NCBI RefSeq assembly: GCF_016412875.1 | Contig: NZ_JAEKPD010000005.1 | Span: 124,001-188,000, forward strand | Direction: 5' to 3' | Origin: Palleronia pontilimi | Lineage (GTDB): Bacteria; Pseudomonadota; Alphaproteobacteria; Rhodobacterales; Rhodobacteraceae | Length of the DNA stretch: 64,000 nucleotides | Shown: one piece after another, positions 44,072 to 53,413 of the stretch | Layout of the letters: every line of letters starts with the position of its first letter | How positions within the stretch are numbered: position 1 is the first letter of the stretch | Program-made: the position numbers and the translations under genes | Notes under the pieces: model-generated | What the model was told of the DNA's origin: nothing | Databases searched by the model: none | The model's input: the letters and a program-made list of their open reading frames with translations, nothing else

Positions 44072-46189
44072 TCAGGCGGCCTGCCGCGCCCTGCGGATCA
44101 GGCCAAGGATATCCTGCGCGGCCTTGGGGATATTGGTGCCCGGACCGAAGATGGCGGCCACGCCCGCATCCTGCAGCGCCTGGTAATCCTGCGCCGGGAT
44201 CACGCCGCCGCAGATCACCAGGATATCGCCGGCACCCTGCGCCTTCAGCGCCGCGATCAGCTTCGGGGCCAGCGTCATGTGCCCCGCCGCCTGGGACGAG
44301 ATGCCGATCACGTGCACGTCGTTGTCCACCGCATCCTGCGCGGCCTCCTCGGGGGTCTGGAACAGGGGGCCCACATCCACGTCGAAGCCGATATCGGCGA
44401 AGGCGGTGGCGATCACCTTGGCGCCCCGGTCGTGGCCGTCCTGGCCCATCTTGACGACCAACATGCGCGGGCGGCGGCCTTCTTCCTCGGCGAAGGCTTC
44501 CACGTCGCGCTGGATCTGCGCGAAACCTGCGTCGCCCTCGTAGGCGGCGCCATAGACACCCGCCAGCGTCTTCACCTCGGCCCGGTGGCGGCCGAAGGCG
44601 CGCTCCATGGCGTCCGAGATCTCGCCCACCGTGGCGCGGGCGCGGGCGGCGGTCACGGCCAGCTCCAGCAGGTTGCCGTCGCCCCGCGCGCCCTCTTCCA
44701 GCGCGGCCAGCGCCGCGTCGCAGGCGGCCTGGTCGCGGCTGGCGCGCACCTGCTCGAGCCGTTTCATCTGGCTCGTCCGCACGCCCGCATTGTCGATGGT
44801 GCGGATGTCCAGGTCGTCTTCCTTTTCCAGCCGGAACTTGTTGACGCCGACGATCACCTCCTCGCCCCGGTCGATCCGCGCCTGCTTGCGCGCTGCCGCT
44901 TCCTCGATCCGAAGCTTCGGCATGCCCGATTCCACCGCCTTGGTCATGCCGCCCAGCTCGTCCACTTCGGCGATCAGGGTGCGCGCGGCATCGATCAGGT
45001 CGGCGGTCAGCTTTTCGACGTAGTAAGACCCCGCGAGCGGGTCGACCACGTTGGTGATGCCGGTCTCGTTCTGCAGGATCAGCTGCGTGTTGCGCGCGAT
45101 GCGGGACGAGAAATCCGTAGGCAGGGCAATGGCCTCGTCGAAAGAGTTCGTGTGAAGCGACTGGGTGCCGCCCAGCACCGCGCTCATCGCTTCATAGGCG
45201 GTGCGCACGATGTTGTTGTAAGGGTCCTGCTCGGCCAGGCTGACACCGGAGGTCTGGCAATGGGTCCGCAGCATCTTCGAGCGGTCGTCCTCGGCCCCCA
45301 TCTCGGTCATGATCTCGTGCCACAGGAACCGCGCGGCGCGCAGCTTGGCGGCCTCCATGAAGAAATTCATGCCGATGGCGAAGAAGAAACTCAGACGCCC
45401 GGCGAACTTGTCCACGTCCATGCCGCGGTCCTTGGCGACGCGGACATATTCCTTCCCGTCGGCAAGCGTGAAGGCCAGCTCCTGCACCAGGTTCGCGCCC
45501 GCTTCCTGCATGTGGTAGCCCGAGATGCTGATCGAATTGAACTTCGGCATCTCTTTGCTTGTATAATCAATGATATCCGCCACGATCCTCATGCTGGGCG
45601 CGGGCGGATAGATATAGGTGTTGCGGACCATGAACTCCTTCAGGATGTCGTTCTGGATGGTGCCTGACAGCTTGGCGCGGTCCACGCCCTGCTCTTCGCC
45701 CGCGACGATGAAGCTGGCCAGCACCGGGATCACCGCGCCGTTCATGGTCATGCTCACCGACACGTCGCCCAGGGGGATGCCGTCGAACAGCACCTTCATG
45801 TCCTCGACGGTGTCGATGGCGACGCCCGCCTTGCCCACGTCGCCCTCGACCCGGGGGTGATCGCTGTCATAGCCGCGGTGGGTGGCCAGGTCGAAGGCGA
45901 CCGACACGCCCTGTTGGCCCGCATCCAGCGCGCGCCGGTAGAAGGCGTTGCTTTCCTCGGCGGTGGAAAAGCCCGCATATTGCCGGATCGTCCAGGGACG
46001 GCCCGCATACATCGTGGCCTTGGGCCCGCGCGTGAACGGCGGCTCGCCCGGCATCGAGCCCATATGCTCGAAACTTTCGCCCGGGCCATGGACCGGCGCG
46101 ATGTCGATCCCTTCGGCGGTCGCCCATGTCAGATCGTCGACGCTGCGGCCCCGAAGCTCCTTTTCGGCGCGCTTCTTCCAATCGTCCAT
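44072..46189 (-). CDS. mcm: Methylmalonyl-CoA mutase
   Basis: This adenosylcobalamin enzyme converts (R)-methylmalonyl-CoA to succinyl-CoA, the last step of propionyl-CoA assimilation. The 705-residue single chain has the substrate TIM barrel at about 1-550 ([54 protein letters not shown]) and a C-terminal B12-binding domain with the base-off motif QDGHDRG near residue 585 and ISSQAAGH further on. A GGGAGATC site precedes the ATG. It lies on the same strand as pccA and pccB, with one opposed gene between. Confidence 0.96.
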   Translation of the reverse strand: MDDWKKRAEKELRGRSVDDLTWATAEGIDIAPVHGPGESFEHMGSMPGEPPFTRGPKATMYAGRPWTIRQYAGFSTAEESNAFYRRALDAGQQGVSVAFDLATHRGYDSDHPRVEGDVGKAGVAIDTVEDMKVLFDGIPLGDVSVSMTMNGAVIPVLASFIVAGEEQGVDRAKLSGTIQNDILKEFMVRNTYIYPPAPSMRIVADIIDYTSKEMPKFNSISISGYHMQEAGANLVQELAFTLADGKEYVRVAKDRGMDVDKFAGRLSFFFAIGMNFFMEAAKLRAARFLWHEIMTEMGAEDDRSKMLRTHCQTSGVSLAEQDPYNNIVRTAYEAMSAVLGGTQSLHTNSFDEAIALPTDFSSRIARNTQLILQNETGITNVVDPLAGSYYVEKLTADLIDAARTLIAEVDELGGMTKAVESGMPKLRIEEAAARKQARIDRGEEVIVGVNKFRLEKEDDLDIRTIDNAGVRTSQMKRLEQVRASRDQAACDAALAALEEGARGDGNLLELAVTAARARATVGEISDAMERAFGRHRAEVKTLAGVYGAAYEGDAGFAQIQRDVEAFAEEEGRRPRMLVVKMGQDGHDRGAKVIATAFADIGFDVDVGPLFQTPEEAAQDAVDNDVHVIGISSQAAGHMTLAPKLIAALKAQGAGDILVICGGVIPAQDYQALQDAGVAAIFGPGTNIPKAAQDILGLIRRARQAA

Positions 46190-46284
46190 GGCGGATCTCC
46201 CTTCACGTCTGCTGCGGCATCACGGCAGCGTGCATCGTCGCCGCAGGTCTTCGTTTTCGCGTCGGCCCATCCTATATCCAAGCC

Positions 46285-46803
46285 ATGGAAAAGAACACGC
46301 GCCGAACATTTCTCGTTTCCTTATCCGGCCTTGTGGCCGCTGTCCCGCTGTTAGCGCAAGAATCCGCGCAACCGGCGGCCCAGAACGTCGAGGTGCCCGT
46401 GCTGACCAGTCCGGTGGACCGCTGGCGCGAGGATCCGAAGGTGCAATTCAGGTCCGCCGACGTGTCGCTCGAGGACTTCAAGTGGATCGCCCGGCCCGTC
46501 GTCGTCTTCGCGGACAGCGAATTCGACCCGGCCTTCCAGGAACAGATCGACCTGCTCGCGGGCCGCGCCGACGACCTGGCCCGGCGCGACGTGGTCGTCA
46601 TCACCGATACCGATCCGTCCACGCTGTCGGACCTGCGGCGCAAGCTGCGCCCGCGCGGCTTCATGCTGGTGCTGATCGGCAAAGACGGCGACGTGAAGCT
46701 GCGCAAGCCCTTCCCGTGGGACGTGCGCGAGCTCACCCGCTCGATCGACAAGATGCCCATGCGCCGCCAGGAAATCCGCGAACGGCAGAACGCGAACCAG
46801 TAG
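46285..46803 (+). CDS. DUF4174 exported protein
   Basis: The 172-residue protein has an N-terminal export signal with twin arginines (NTRRTFLVSLSGLVAAVP, about residues 4-21) that may be Tat- or Sec-dependent. The rest is a DUF4174 domain with thioredoxin-like alternation: RPVVVFADSEFDPAFQEQID, DVVVITDTDPS and FMLVLIGKDGDVKLRKPFPW. No cysteine pair is present, so it is not a redox protein. ATG at 46285 is preferred because longer forms would lack a signal. It lies alone on the plus strand between mcm and pccA, its stop 3 bases from the pccA stop. Confidence 0.75.
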   Translation: MEKNTRRTFLVSLSGLVAAVPLLAQESAQPAAQNVEVPVLTSPVDRWREDPKVQFRSADVSLEDFKWIARPVVVFADSEFDPAFQEQIDLLAGRADDLARRDVVVITDTDPSTLSDLRRKLRPRGFMLVLIGKDGDVKLRKPFPWDVRELTRSIDKMPMRRQEIRERQNANQ

Positions 46804-46806
46804 CCC

Positions 46807-48807
46807 CTATTCGAACTCAAGGATCACTTCGTCCACCGCCAGGCTGTCCCCGGCGGCAGCGTTGATCTTGCTGACCACGCCCTTCCTCTCGGCGCGCAGG
46901 ATGTTTTCCATCTTCATCGCCTCGATGGTGCACAGCGCCTGCCCCGCCTCGACGGCTTCGCCTTCTTCCACGTCCATCTTCACCATCAGGCCGGGCATGG
47001 GGCAGAGCAGCAGCTTCGAGGTGTCAGCCTCTGCCTTTTCGGGGATGTGGTGCGCCATTTCGGCCTGGCGCGGGGTATAGACCATCACCTTCAGATCCGC
47101 GCCGCGCGTCCGGATGCGGTAGCCGCCCGTGGCGCGCCCGATCTTCAGGATCAACGGCGATCCGTCCACGTCCAGCTTCGCCAGCGCCTGTCCCGGCAGC
47201 CAGTCCGAGCTCACGCGCATCTCGGTCCCGTCCGCGTGGCGCACGGTCGCTCCCTCGCGGTCGGCCTGGATCGTGACGGGCATCTCGACGCCCTGCGCCA
47301 CCACCACCCAGTCGGTGCCGACCTTGCGCTCGTGGTTGTCCATGCGGCCCGACACGCGGGTGCGCCGGATCTCGGCCACCCGGTTCATGGCCGCGGCGGC
47401 CGACGCCACCCGGCGCAACGCCGTCTCGTCCAGCTCGACCCCGGCGAAGCCGCCGGGATATTCTTCCTCGATAAAGGCCGTGGTCATGTCGCCGCTGACG
47501 AATTTCGGATGATCCATCACCGCCGACAGGAACGGCAGGTTGTGGCCGATGCCCTCGATCTCGAAGCTGTCCAGCGCCACGCGCATCGCCTCGATCGCCT
47601 GCGCGCGGTCGGGCGCCCAGGTGCAGAGCTTGGCGATCATCGGGTCGTAATACATGCTGATCTCGCCGCCCTCGTAGACGCCGGTATCGTTGCGCACGAT
47701 ATGCTTGTCGGACAAAAGCTCGGCGGGCGGGCGATAGCGGGTCAGCCGCCCGATGGACGGCAAAAACCCGCGATACGGGTCTTCGGCGTAAAGCCGCGAT
47801 TCGATGGACCAGCCGTTGATCCCGATATCGTCCTGGGTCATCGACAGCTTTTCGCCCGCCGCCACGCGGATCATCTGCTCGACGATGTCGATCCCGGTAA
47901 TCAGCTCGGTCACGGGGTGTTCCACCTGCAGGCGGGTGTTCATTTCCAGGAAATAGAAGTTCTTGTCGCCGTCGACGATGAACTCCACCGTTCCCGCGCT
48001 GGAATAGTCCACCGCGGCGGCCAGGGCGCAGGCCTGCTCGCCCATGGCCTTGCGGGTGGCCTCGTCCAGGAAGGGCGACGGCGCTTCCTCGATGACCTTC
48101 TGGTTGCGGCGCTGGATCGAGCATTCGCGCTCGTTCAGATACAGCGTGTTGCCGTGCTTGTCGGCCAGCACCTGGATCTCGATATGGCGCGGCTGGGTGA
48201 CGAATTTCTCGATGAAGATGCGGTCGTCGCCGAAGCTGCTGGCCGCCTCGTTCTTCGAGGACTGGAAGCCCTCGCGCGCCTCGGCGTCGTTCCAGGCGAT
48301 GCGCATCCCCTTTCCGCCGCCACCGGCGCTGGCCTTGATCATCACCGGATAGCCGATCTCGGTGCTGATCTTCACCGCCTCGTCCGCGTCCTCGATCAGG
48401 CCCATATGGCCGGGCACGGTGCTGACGCCCGCCTCGTCGGCCAGTTTCTTGGACGTGATCTTGTCGCCCATCGCCTCGATCGCGCCCACGGGCGGGCCGA
48501 TGAAGACGATGCCTTCCTTGCGCAGGGCTTCGGCGAATCTGGGGTTTTCCGACAGGAAGCCGTAGCCGGGATGCACCGCTTCCGCGCCGGTCTTGCGGAT
48601 CGCCTCCATCACCTTGTCGATCACGATATAGGACTGGTTTGCCTGCGGCGGGCCGATCCGGACGGCTTCGTCGGCCATGCGCACGTGCAGCGCGTTGCGG
48701 TCGGCGTCGGAATAGATGGCGACCGTCTTGATCCCCATTTTCTGGGCCGACTTGATGACGCGGCAGGCGATTTCGCCGCGATTGGCGATCAGGATCTTCT
48801 TGAACAT
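46807..48807 (-). CDS. pccA: Propionyl-CoA carboxylase alpha subunit (biotin carboxylase and carrier)
   Basis: PccA carboxylates its own biotin for transfer to propionyl-CoA by PccB. The 666-residue protein has a biotin carboxylase domain at about 1-445 (KKILIANRGEIACRVIKSA; KASAGGGGKGMRIAW; EMNTRLQVEHPVTELITGID), a linker BT domain, and a carrier domain with biotin lysine in EAMKMEN near residue 632. The start at 48807 gives the usual MFKKILIANRGEI. The length and the BT domain distinguish it from the shorter AccC. It is followed, toward its 5' side, by a tiny lipoprotein gene 14 bases away. Confidence 0.95.
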   Translation of the reverse strand: MFKKILIANRGEIACRVIKSAQKMGIKTVAIYSDADRNALHVRMADEAVRIGPPQANQSYIVIDKVMEAIRKTGAEAVHPGYGFLSENPRFAEALRKEGIVFIGPPVGAIEAMGDKITSKKLADEAGVSTVPGHMGLIEDADEAVKISTEIGYPVMIKASAGGGGKGMRIAWNDAEAREGFQSSKNEAASSFGDDRIFIEKFVTQPRHIEIQVLADKHGNTLYLNERECSIQRRNQKVIEEAPSPFLDEATRKAMGEQACALAAAVDYSSAGTVEFIVDGDKNFYFLEMNTRLQVEHPVTELITGIDIVEQMIRVAAGEKLSMTQDDIGINGWSIESRLYAEDPYRGFLPSIGRLTRYRPPAELLSDKHIVRNDTGVYEGGEISMYYDPMIAKLCTWAPDRAQAIEAMRVALDSFEIEGIGHNLPFLSAVMDHPKFVSGDMTTAFIEEEYPGGFAGVELDETALRRVASAAAAMNRVAEIRRTRVSGRMDNHERKVGTDWVVVAQGVEMPVTIQADREGATVRHADGTEMRVSSDWLPGQALAKLDVDGSPLILKIGRATGGYRIRTRGADLKVMVYTPRQAEMAHHIPEKAEADTSKLLLCPMPGLMVKMDVEEGEAVEAGQALCTIEAMKMENILRAERKGVVSKINAAAGDSLAVDEVILEFE

Positions 48808-48821
48808 GGGGCCGCTCCCGC

Positions 48822-48974
48822 TCAGTACGCGCAAAGTTCGGGCACGACGCCCTGGCAGGGATCACCGGGCTCGTATTGCGGGCCTGTGGCACCCGGTATG
48901 ATCATGTCCGTTGTTTGCGGCGCGCACGCTGCCAGCCCCAAAACCAAAAGACCCAGTCCGATGAAGTGCCGCAT
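48822..48974 (-). CDS. Tiny lipoprotein upstream of pccA
   Basis: The 50-residue product has a lipoprotein signal ending in LGLAAC (lipobox with cysteine at about 17) followed by a short mature part ending in DPCQGVVPELCAY with two cysteines. It ends 14 bases before pccA, so it is probably co-transcribed. The ATG at 48974 is the only start that gives a proper lipoprotein signal. The function is unknown. Confidence 0.65.
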   Translation of the reverse strand: MRHFIGLGLLVLGLAACAPQTTDMIIPGATGPQYEPGDPCQGVVPELCAY

Positions 48975-49319
48975 CCCATGCGCCCCTGAATTTTTTTCGT
49001 TGCAAATCAGATGCCATGCGAGGCGGCGAAAGGACAACTGCCTATCGCAGGGAATCGACCGAATGCCCGCGGATAGCGACGAAATTGCGCCGCCGCCGGT
49101 GGGTCCACGCAGAAAAGCGGCCCGACCGTGAAAGGTCGGGCCGTAGGGGAAGGGTAACGGTATTGACAACTCGACCCGTTGCCGTGCTGAAGCTCGGGGT
49201 CAAAGGGACCCTGCACCGCGAATCCCCGCCCGCAAAGCCCCCTATCCAAATGGATGGGTTTTTGCGCTTAATCCCGCCGATCGCCGCGAAATCCCGGCGG
49301 AAAACCGCTTAACGTAACG
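48975..49319. other. Gene-free 345-base region with three hairpins, possible small RNA on the minus strand
   Basis: No convincing protein-coding frame is seen. On the minus strand the segment from about 49270 to 49112 contains ATCCA/TGGAT and GGGTC/GACCC hairpins ahead of the terminator at 49112-49143, a layout compatible with a structured RNA of about 150 bases. A TTGACA hexamer at about 49173 on the plus strand has no good -10 partner. No known RNA family is recognised. Confidence 0.35.
49112..49143 (-). terminator. Minus-strand intrinsic terminator upstream of the pccA-proximal lipoprotein
   Basis: A perfect 10-base-pair stem (49134-49143 with 49118-49127) with a 6-base loop is followed on the minus strand by CTTTTCT. 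It lies 177 bases after the stop of the preceding minus-strand gene, so it ends either that transcript or a separate small RNA. Confidence 0.7.
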
Positions 49320-49679
49320 TCAATCGAGCAATCCCGGGAAGCTCGCCTGCGCCCGGGCCAGGTCCACGCGCAAAAGCGCCTCGTAGCTTTCGGGGTCGAA
49401 CGGGTCTTCCGCGGGCACCACTTCGCGCCCGAACAGCCAACTCAGCCGTCCCGCGTCCAGGTTGCCGCGCTCGAACGGCTGATCGCCGAAATGCTGCCAC
49501 AACGCCCACAGGAACCCTTCGTCCGCGGCCCGGTCGGCGGGACGGCGATCGCCGTAGCGCGCGCGGGCGACCAGCTTGGTGGCCCCCTTGGGACTGGCGC
49601 GGCGCAGGGTGAACTGGAAATCGGTGCCCGGCAGGCGGCCCGGAAAGCCGCGATGCTTGGTCATGGGGGGCAATGCCAT
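49320..49679 (-). CDS. Conserved-looking hypothetical protein in the pcc locus
   Basis: The 119-residue protein is soluble, with features GFPGRLPGTDFQFTLRRASP near the N-terminus, a central DEGFLWALWQHFGDQPFERG and the end DLARAQASFPGLLD. The sequence reads as a compact folded domain and not as a GC-rich artefact, but no family is recognised. AAGGA 10 bases before the ATG at 49679 supports this start over an in-frame ATG at 49664. It lies 68 bases after the tiny lipoprotein gene at 49748. Confidence 0.65.
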   Translation of the reverse strand: MALPPMTKHRGFPGRLPGTDFQFTLRRASPKGATKLVARARYGDRRPADRAADEGFLWALWQHFGDQPFERGNLDAGRLSWLFGREVVPAEDPFDPESYEALLRVDLARAQASFPGLLD

Positions 49680-49747
49680 TGCGGTTCGGTCCTTCAAACG
49701 CAAACGGGCGGGCCTGATGCCCGCCCGTTCGAACGATCCCGGCGGGA

Positions 49748-49882
49748 TCAGTACTTGGTGTAGCTCGGCTCAGCCACGATGGGCGCGGGCTCGATGAAGA
49801 CGGGCTCGGGCTCGGGCTGGCTGCAGGCGCCGACAAAGGCGGCCAGGCACAGGCCGAGGGTAATCTTGATGGTTTGCGACAT
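49748..49882 (-). CDS. Tiny Glu-Pro-rich lipoprotein (44 residues)
   Basis: Reading the minus strand from ATG at 49882 gives 44 codons: a hydrophobic signal ending in the lipobox VGAC (cysteine at 20) followed by SQPEPEPVFIEPAPIVAEP and a final SYTKY. An AGGAGA ribosome binding site stands 5 bases before the ATG. The mature peptide of 25 residues is almost entirely Glu/Pro/Val. It is easily missed because of its size. It lies within the pccB-to-pccA interval with genes of the same orientation. The function is unknown. Confidence 0.7.
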   Translation of the reverse strand: MSQTIKITLGLCLAAFVGACSQPEPEPVFIEPAPIVAEPSYTKY

Positions 49883-50014
49883 CACTGTCTCCTGTTGATC
49901 TTGCTTCTAGGCCGCGGACGGCTTCTTGCCGCACGGCCCTTCGCTATATATCACGACTTGCCCGGTCGGCGAGGTCTGGGGCGCAACGCGATCAAAAACA
50001 AGCAAAACCGTGCC

Positions 50015-50398
50015 TTAATAGTCGTCCCAGACGCAGGTCTCGCCCTCGGGGCGGTAGATCTCGAAATACTGGATGGCATCGGGCACCACTTCGCCGAACG
50101 TGATGACGCGGTCCGACAGGCTGATGACCACGCGGCCGGGCGCCGGGCCCAGGTTCGGGAGCTTCGGCAGGGCGTAGGACTGGCACAGATGCAGCATGTC
50201 GCCCTCAGCGGTGGCGAAATCCAATCCCTCGGCAAGCTGCGGCGCGATGAAGCGGAAGCGGTACGCCAGGCCCAGGCCCGGTGCATCGCGGATGACCTCG
50301 TGGAACTCGACGGTCTGGCCCGACGGAACGGCCACCGGCTCGCCCGCCCGGGCGGGCAGTGCGGCCATCACGAACAGGAAGCAACCAACAAAACGCAT
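50015..50398 (-). CDS. DUF6497-type exported protein
   Basis: From ATG at 50398 the 127-residue protein has a signal peptide, MRFVGCFLFVMAALPARA, and a mature domain with VPSGQTVEFHEVIRD, YRFRFIAPQL, DMLHLCQSYALPKL, VVISLSDRV and a terminal ETCVWDDY, the features of a Rhodobacteraceae family annotated DUF6497. An upstream GTG at 50443 would add 15 residues ahead of the signal and is less likely. Two cysteines could form a disulfide. It lies 83 bases after pccB on the same strand. The function is unknown. Confidence 0.7.
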   Translation of the reverse strand: MRFVGCFLFVMAALPARAGEPVAVPSGQTVEFHEVIRDAPGLGLAYRFRFIAPQLAEGLDFATAEGDMLHLCQSYALPKLPNLGPAPGRVVISLSDRVITFGEVVPDAIQYFEIYRPEGETCVWDDY

Positions 50399-50481
50399 CG
50401 CGAAACCGGAGAGAAACAGCAATTCCCGAAGCCTAAGCCGCACGCCCCGTCCCGATCAAGAGGCGCGTTCTGACACTTGCG

Positions 50482-52014
50482 TCAGAGCGGGATATTGTCG
50501 TGCTTTTTCCACGGATTGGTCAGCCGTTTTCCGCGCAGGCTGGCGAAGGCGCGGCAGATGCGGCGCCGGGTCGAATGGGGCTGGATCACCTCGTCGATGA
50601 AACCCCGCTCGGCCGCCTTGAAGGGGTTGGCGAAGTTCTTTTCGTAATCGGCCACCCGGTCCGCGATCTTGTCCTTGTCGCCCAATTCGCTGCGATAGAG
50701 GATCTCGACCGCGCCCTTGGCCCCCATCACCGCGATTTCCGCCGTGGGCCAAGCATAGTTCAAATCGCCCCGCAGGTGCTTGGACGACATCACGTCATAG
50801 GCCCCTCCATAGGCCTTGCGGGTGATGACCGTGACCTTGGGCACCGTCGCCTCGCCATAGGCAAACAGCAGCTTGGCGCCGTGCTTGATGACGCCGCCGA
50901 ATTCCTGGGATGTGCCCGGCAGGAAGCCCGGCACGTCGACCAGCGTCAGGATCGGGATCTCGAACGCGTCGCAGAACCGCACGAAACGCGCGGCCTTGCG
51001 CGAGCTGTCGATATCCAGGCAGCCCGCCAGCACCATCGGCTGGTTGGCCACCACGCCCACGGTCGAGCCTTCCAGCCGGATGAAGCCGGTCAGGATGTTC
51101 TTGGCGAAGTCTTCCTGGATCTCGTAGAAATCGCCCTCGTCCGCGATCTTGTGGATCAGCTCCTTCATGTCGTAGGGCGTGTTGGCGTTGTCGGGCACCA
51201 GCGTGTCCAGGCTGTCGTCCAGCCGCGCGGGATCGTCGAAGAACGGGCGCCGCGGCGGCATCGCGCGGTTGTTGAGCGGCAGGAAATCCACCAGCCGCCG
51301 CACTTCGATCAGCGCGTCGATATCGGTCTCGAACGCACCATCGGCCACCGAGGATTTGCGGGTATGGGTCGACGCCCCGCCCAGCTCCTCGGCGGTGACG
51401 ACCTCGTTGGTGACGGTCTTCACCACGTCTGGGCCGGTCACGAACATGTAGCTGCTGTCCTTCACCATGAAGATGAAGTCGGTCATCGCGGGGCTATAGA
51501 CGGCGCCGCCCGCGCAGGGACCCATGATGACGCTGATCTGCGGGATCACGCCCGATGCCAGCACGTTGCGCTGGAACACCTCGGCATAGCCCGCCAGCGA
51601 CGCCACACCTTCCTGGATGCGCGCACCGCCCGAATCGTTCAGCCCGATGATCGGCGCGCCGTTCTGCATCGCCATGTCCATGACCTTGCAGATCTTCTGC
51701 GCGTGGGTTTCCGAAAGCGACCCGCCCAGCACGGTGAAATCCTGGCTATAGACATAGACCTGCCGCCCGTTGATCGTGCCCCAGCCGGTCACCACGCCGT
51801 CGCCCGCCACCTTGTTGTCGGCCATGCCGAAATCGGTGCAGCGATGGGTGACGAACATGTCGAATTCCTCGAAACTGTCGTCGTCCAGCAGCAGGTCGAT
51901 CCGCTCGCGCGCGGTCAGCTTGCCCTTCTGGTGCTGCGCCTCGACACGCTTCTCGCCACCGCCCGCGCGGGCCTGGGCGCGGCGCGCCGTGAGCTGGTCA
52001 AGAATATCGGTCAT
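50482..52014 (-). CDS. pccB: Propionyl-CoA carboxylase beta subunit (carboxyltransferase)
   Basis: PccB transfers carboxyl from biotin to propionyl-CoA, giving (S)-methylmalonyl-CoA. The 510-residue protein has the two crotonase-like halves: [20 protein letters not shown] and the oxyanion region [11 protein letters not shown] with [18 protein letters not shown] in the N-terminal half, and [20 protein letters not shown] with [13 protein letters not shown] in the C-terminal half. Together with pccA and mcm this makes a complete route to succinyl-CoA except for an epimerase, which is not visible here. A palindrome 36 bases upstream may be an operator. Confidence 0.96.
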   Translation of the reverse strand: MTDILDQLTARRAQARAGGGEKRVEAQHQKGKLTARERIDLLLDDDSFEEFDMFVTHRCTDFGMADNKVAGDGVVTGWGTINGRQVYVYSQDFTVLGGSLSETHAQKICKVMDMAMQNGAPIIGLNDSGGARIQEGVASLAGYAEVFQRNVLASGVIPQISVIMGPCAGGAVYSPAMTDFIFMVKDSSYMFVTGPDVVKTVTNEVVTAEELGGASTHTRKSSVADGAFETDIDALIEVRRLVDFLPLNNRAMPPRRPFFDDPARLDDSLDTLVPDNANTPYDMKELIHKIADEGDFYEIQEDFAKNILTGFIRLEGSTVGVVANQPMVLAGCLDIDSSRKAARFVRFCDAFEIPILTLVDVPGFLPGTSQEFGGVIKHGAKLLFAYGEATVPKVTVITRKAYGGAYDVMSSKHLRGDLNYAWPTAEIAVMGAKGAVEILYRSELGDKDKIADRVADYEKNFANPFKAAERGFIDEVIQPHSTRRRICRAFASLRGKRLTNPWKKHDNIPL

Positions 52015-52049
52015 CTGGGGCCCTCGCTGCGCGATTATTGTCTTGTTTC

Positions 52050-52068
52050 GCGCACATTAGGTGTGCGC
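52050..52068. promoter_or_regulatory. Palindrome in the pccB/MFS divergent region, possible operator
   Basis: GCGCACA and TGTGCGC form a perfect 7-base inverted repeat with a 5-base spacer (TTAGG), 36 bases before pccB and 92 bases before the MFS gene. It does not match the TTTGCAA-type site that I recall for PccR, so any regulator is unknown. Confidence 0.4.
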
Positions 52069-52159
52069 TGCCCGGTTTGGAAGGCAAATTCAGGGCCTTG
52101 GCGCGAAAGTGGGCTCGGCACCGATGGACGAAGGCCCAGGCGCGGACTAGATCAGCCCG

Positions 52160-53410
52160 ATGAGCGCCACCGTCAAAGCCCGTTTCCTCGACCCCAGCAC
52201 GCCGCCCCACGTGGCGACGATGATCGCGCTCACCTCGCTGGGCGCGCTGGCGATGAACCTGTTCCTGCCGTCGCTGCCCAACATGACCGCGTATTTCGAC
52301 ACCGAATACCGCATCATGCAGATCGCGGTGGCGGGCTACCTGGGCGTAACCGGCGTGATGCAGCTTATCATCGGCCCCATCTCGGACCGCTACGGGCGGC
52401 GCAACACGCTGATGGGTGCCACGGTGGTGTTCATCCTGGCGTCCATCGGCTGCATCCTGGCCACCACGATCGAGGTCTTCCTGGCCTTCCGGCTGATGCA
52501 GGGCGCGATCGTGGCGGGCATGATCCTGCCCCGCGCCGCCCTGCGCGACATGTACGACACCGACAAGGCCGCGTCGATGATGGGCTGGGTCACCATGGGC
52601 ATGGCCGTGGCCCCCATGGTCGCCCCCGCGCTCGGCGGCGTGCTGGACGGGCTGTTCGGCTGGCAGGCCAATTTCGTCGCCCTGCTGCTCATGGGCATCG
52701 CGGGCCTCGCGCTGACCTGGGCCGACATGGGCGAGACCGCGGCGCCCAGCACCGAATCCATGTTCCAGCAGATCGCCCACTACCCCGAGCTTCTGACCGC
52801 GCCCCGCTTCTGGGGCTACGCGCTGACCGCCGCCTTCGCGTCCGGCGCGTTCTTCGCCTATCTCGGCGGCGCGCCTTACGTCGGCTCCGAAGTTTACGGC
52901 ATGACGCCAGAACGCCTGGGCATCTATTTCGGCGCGCCCGCCATCGGCTACATGGTCGGCAACGGCATCTCGGGGCGCTATTCCAACCGCTTCGGCATCC
53001 AGCGCATGATCGCCACGGGCACCGGGGTCACCGTCATCGGCCTGCTGGCGGGTCTGCTGGTCGACATGGGCGGCATCCGCACCCCCGAGACCTTCTTCGC
53101 CTTCATGGTCTTCGTGGGCCTGGGCAACGGGCTGGTGATCCCGAACTCCATGGCCGGGATGCTGTCGGTCCGACCGCGCCTGGCCGGCACCGCGTCGGGC
53201 CTGGGCGGCGCGCTCATGGTCGGCGGCGGCGCGGGCCTGTCTGCGCTGGCGGGCATCCTGCTCGAACGCGGCACGGGCGCGGCGCCGCTGCTGTGGCTGA
53301 TGACGCTGACCTCGGTCGCCTCCGTGGCCGCGATCTGGTTCACCATCTGGCGCGAGCACCGCGTCGCCGGTCGCCCCCTGCCCAAGGCCGACTACGAGCC
53401 GGCCGAGTAG
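52160..53410 (+). CDS. Bcr/CflA-family MFS drug exporter
   Basis: The 416-residue protein has twelve predicted membrane segments and the 12-TM drug:H+ antiporter motifs: MNLFLPSLPNMTAYFD in TM1, the loop 2-3 motif GPISDRYGRRNTLM near residue 74, and RLMQGAIVAGMILPRAALRD near residue 115, which is typical of Bcr/CflA. It probably exports a toxic or signalling metabolite; the substrate is unknown. It is divergent from pccB and ends 3 bases before the convergent hemerythrin-like gene. Confidence 0.87.
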   Translation: MSATVKARFLDPSTPPHVATMIALTSLGALAMNLFLPSLPNMTAYFDTEYRIMQIAVAGYLGVTGVMQLIIGPISDRYGRRNTLMGATVVFILASIGCILATTIEVFLAFRLMQGAIVAGMILPRAALRDMYDTDKAASMMGWVTMGMAVAPMVAPALGGVLDGLFGWQANFVALLLMGIAGLALTWADMGETAAPSTESMFQQIAHYPELLTAPRFWGYALTAAFASGAFFAYLGGAPYVGSEVYGMTPERLGIYFGAPAIGYMVGNGISGRYSNRFGIQRMIATGTGVTVIGLLAGLLVDMGGIRTPETFFAFMVFVGLGNGLVIPNSMAGMLSVRPRLAGTASGLGGALMVGGGAGLSALAGILLERGTGAAPLLWLMTLTSVASVAAIWFTIWREHRVAGRPLPKADYEPAE

Positions 53411-53413
53411 AGC

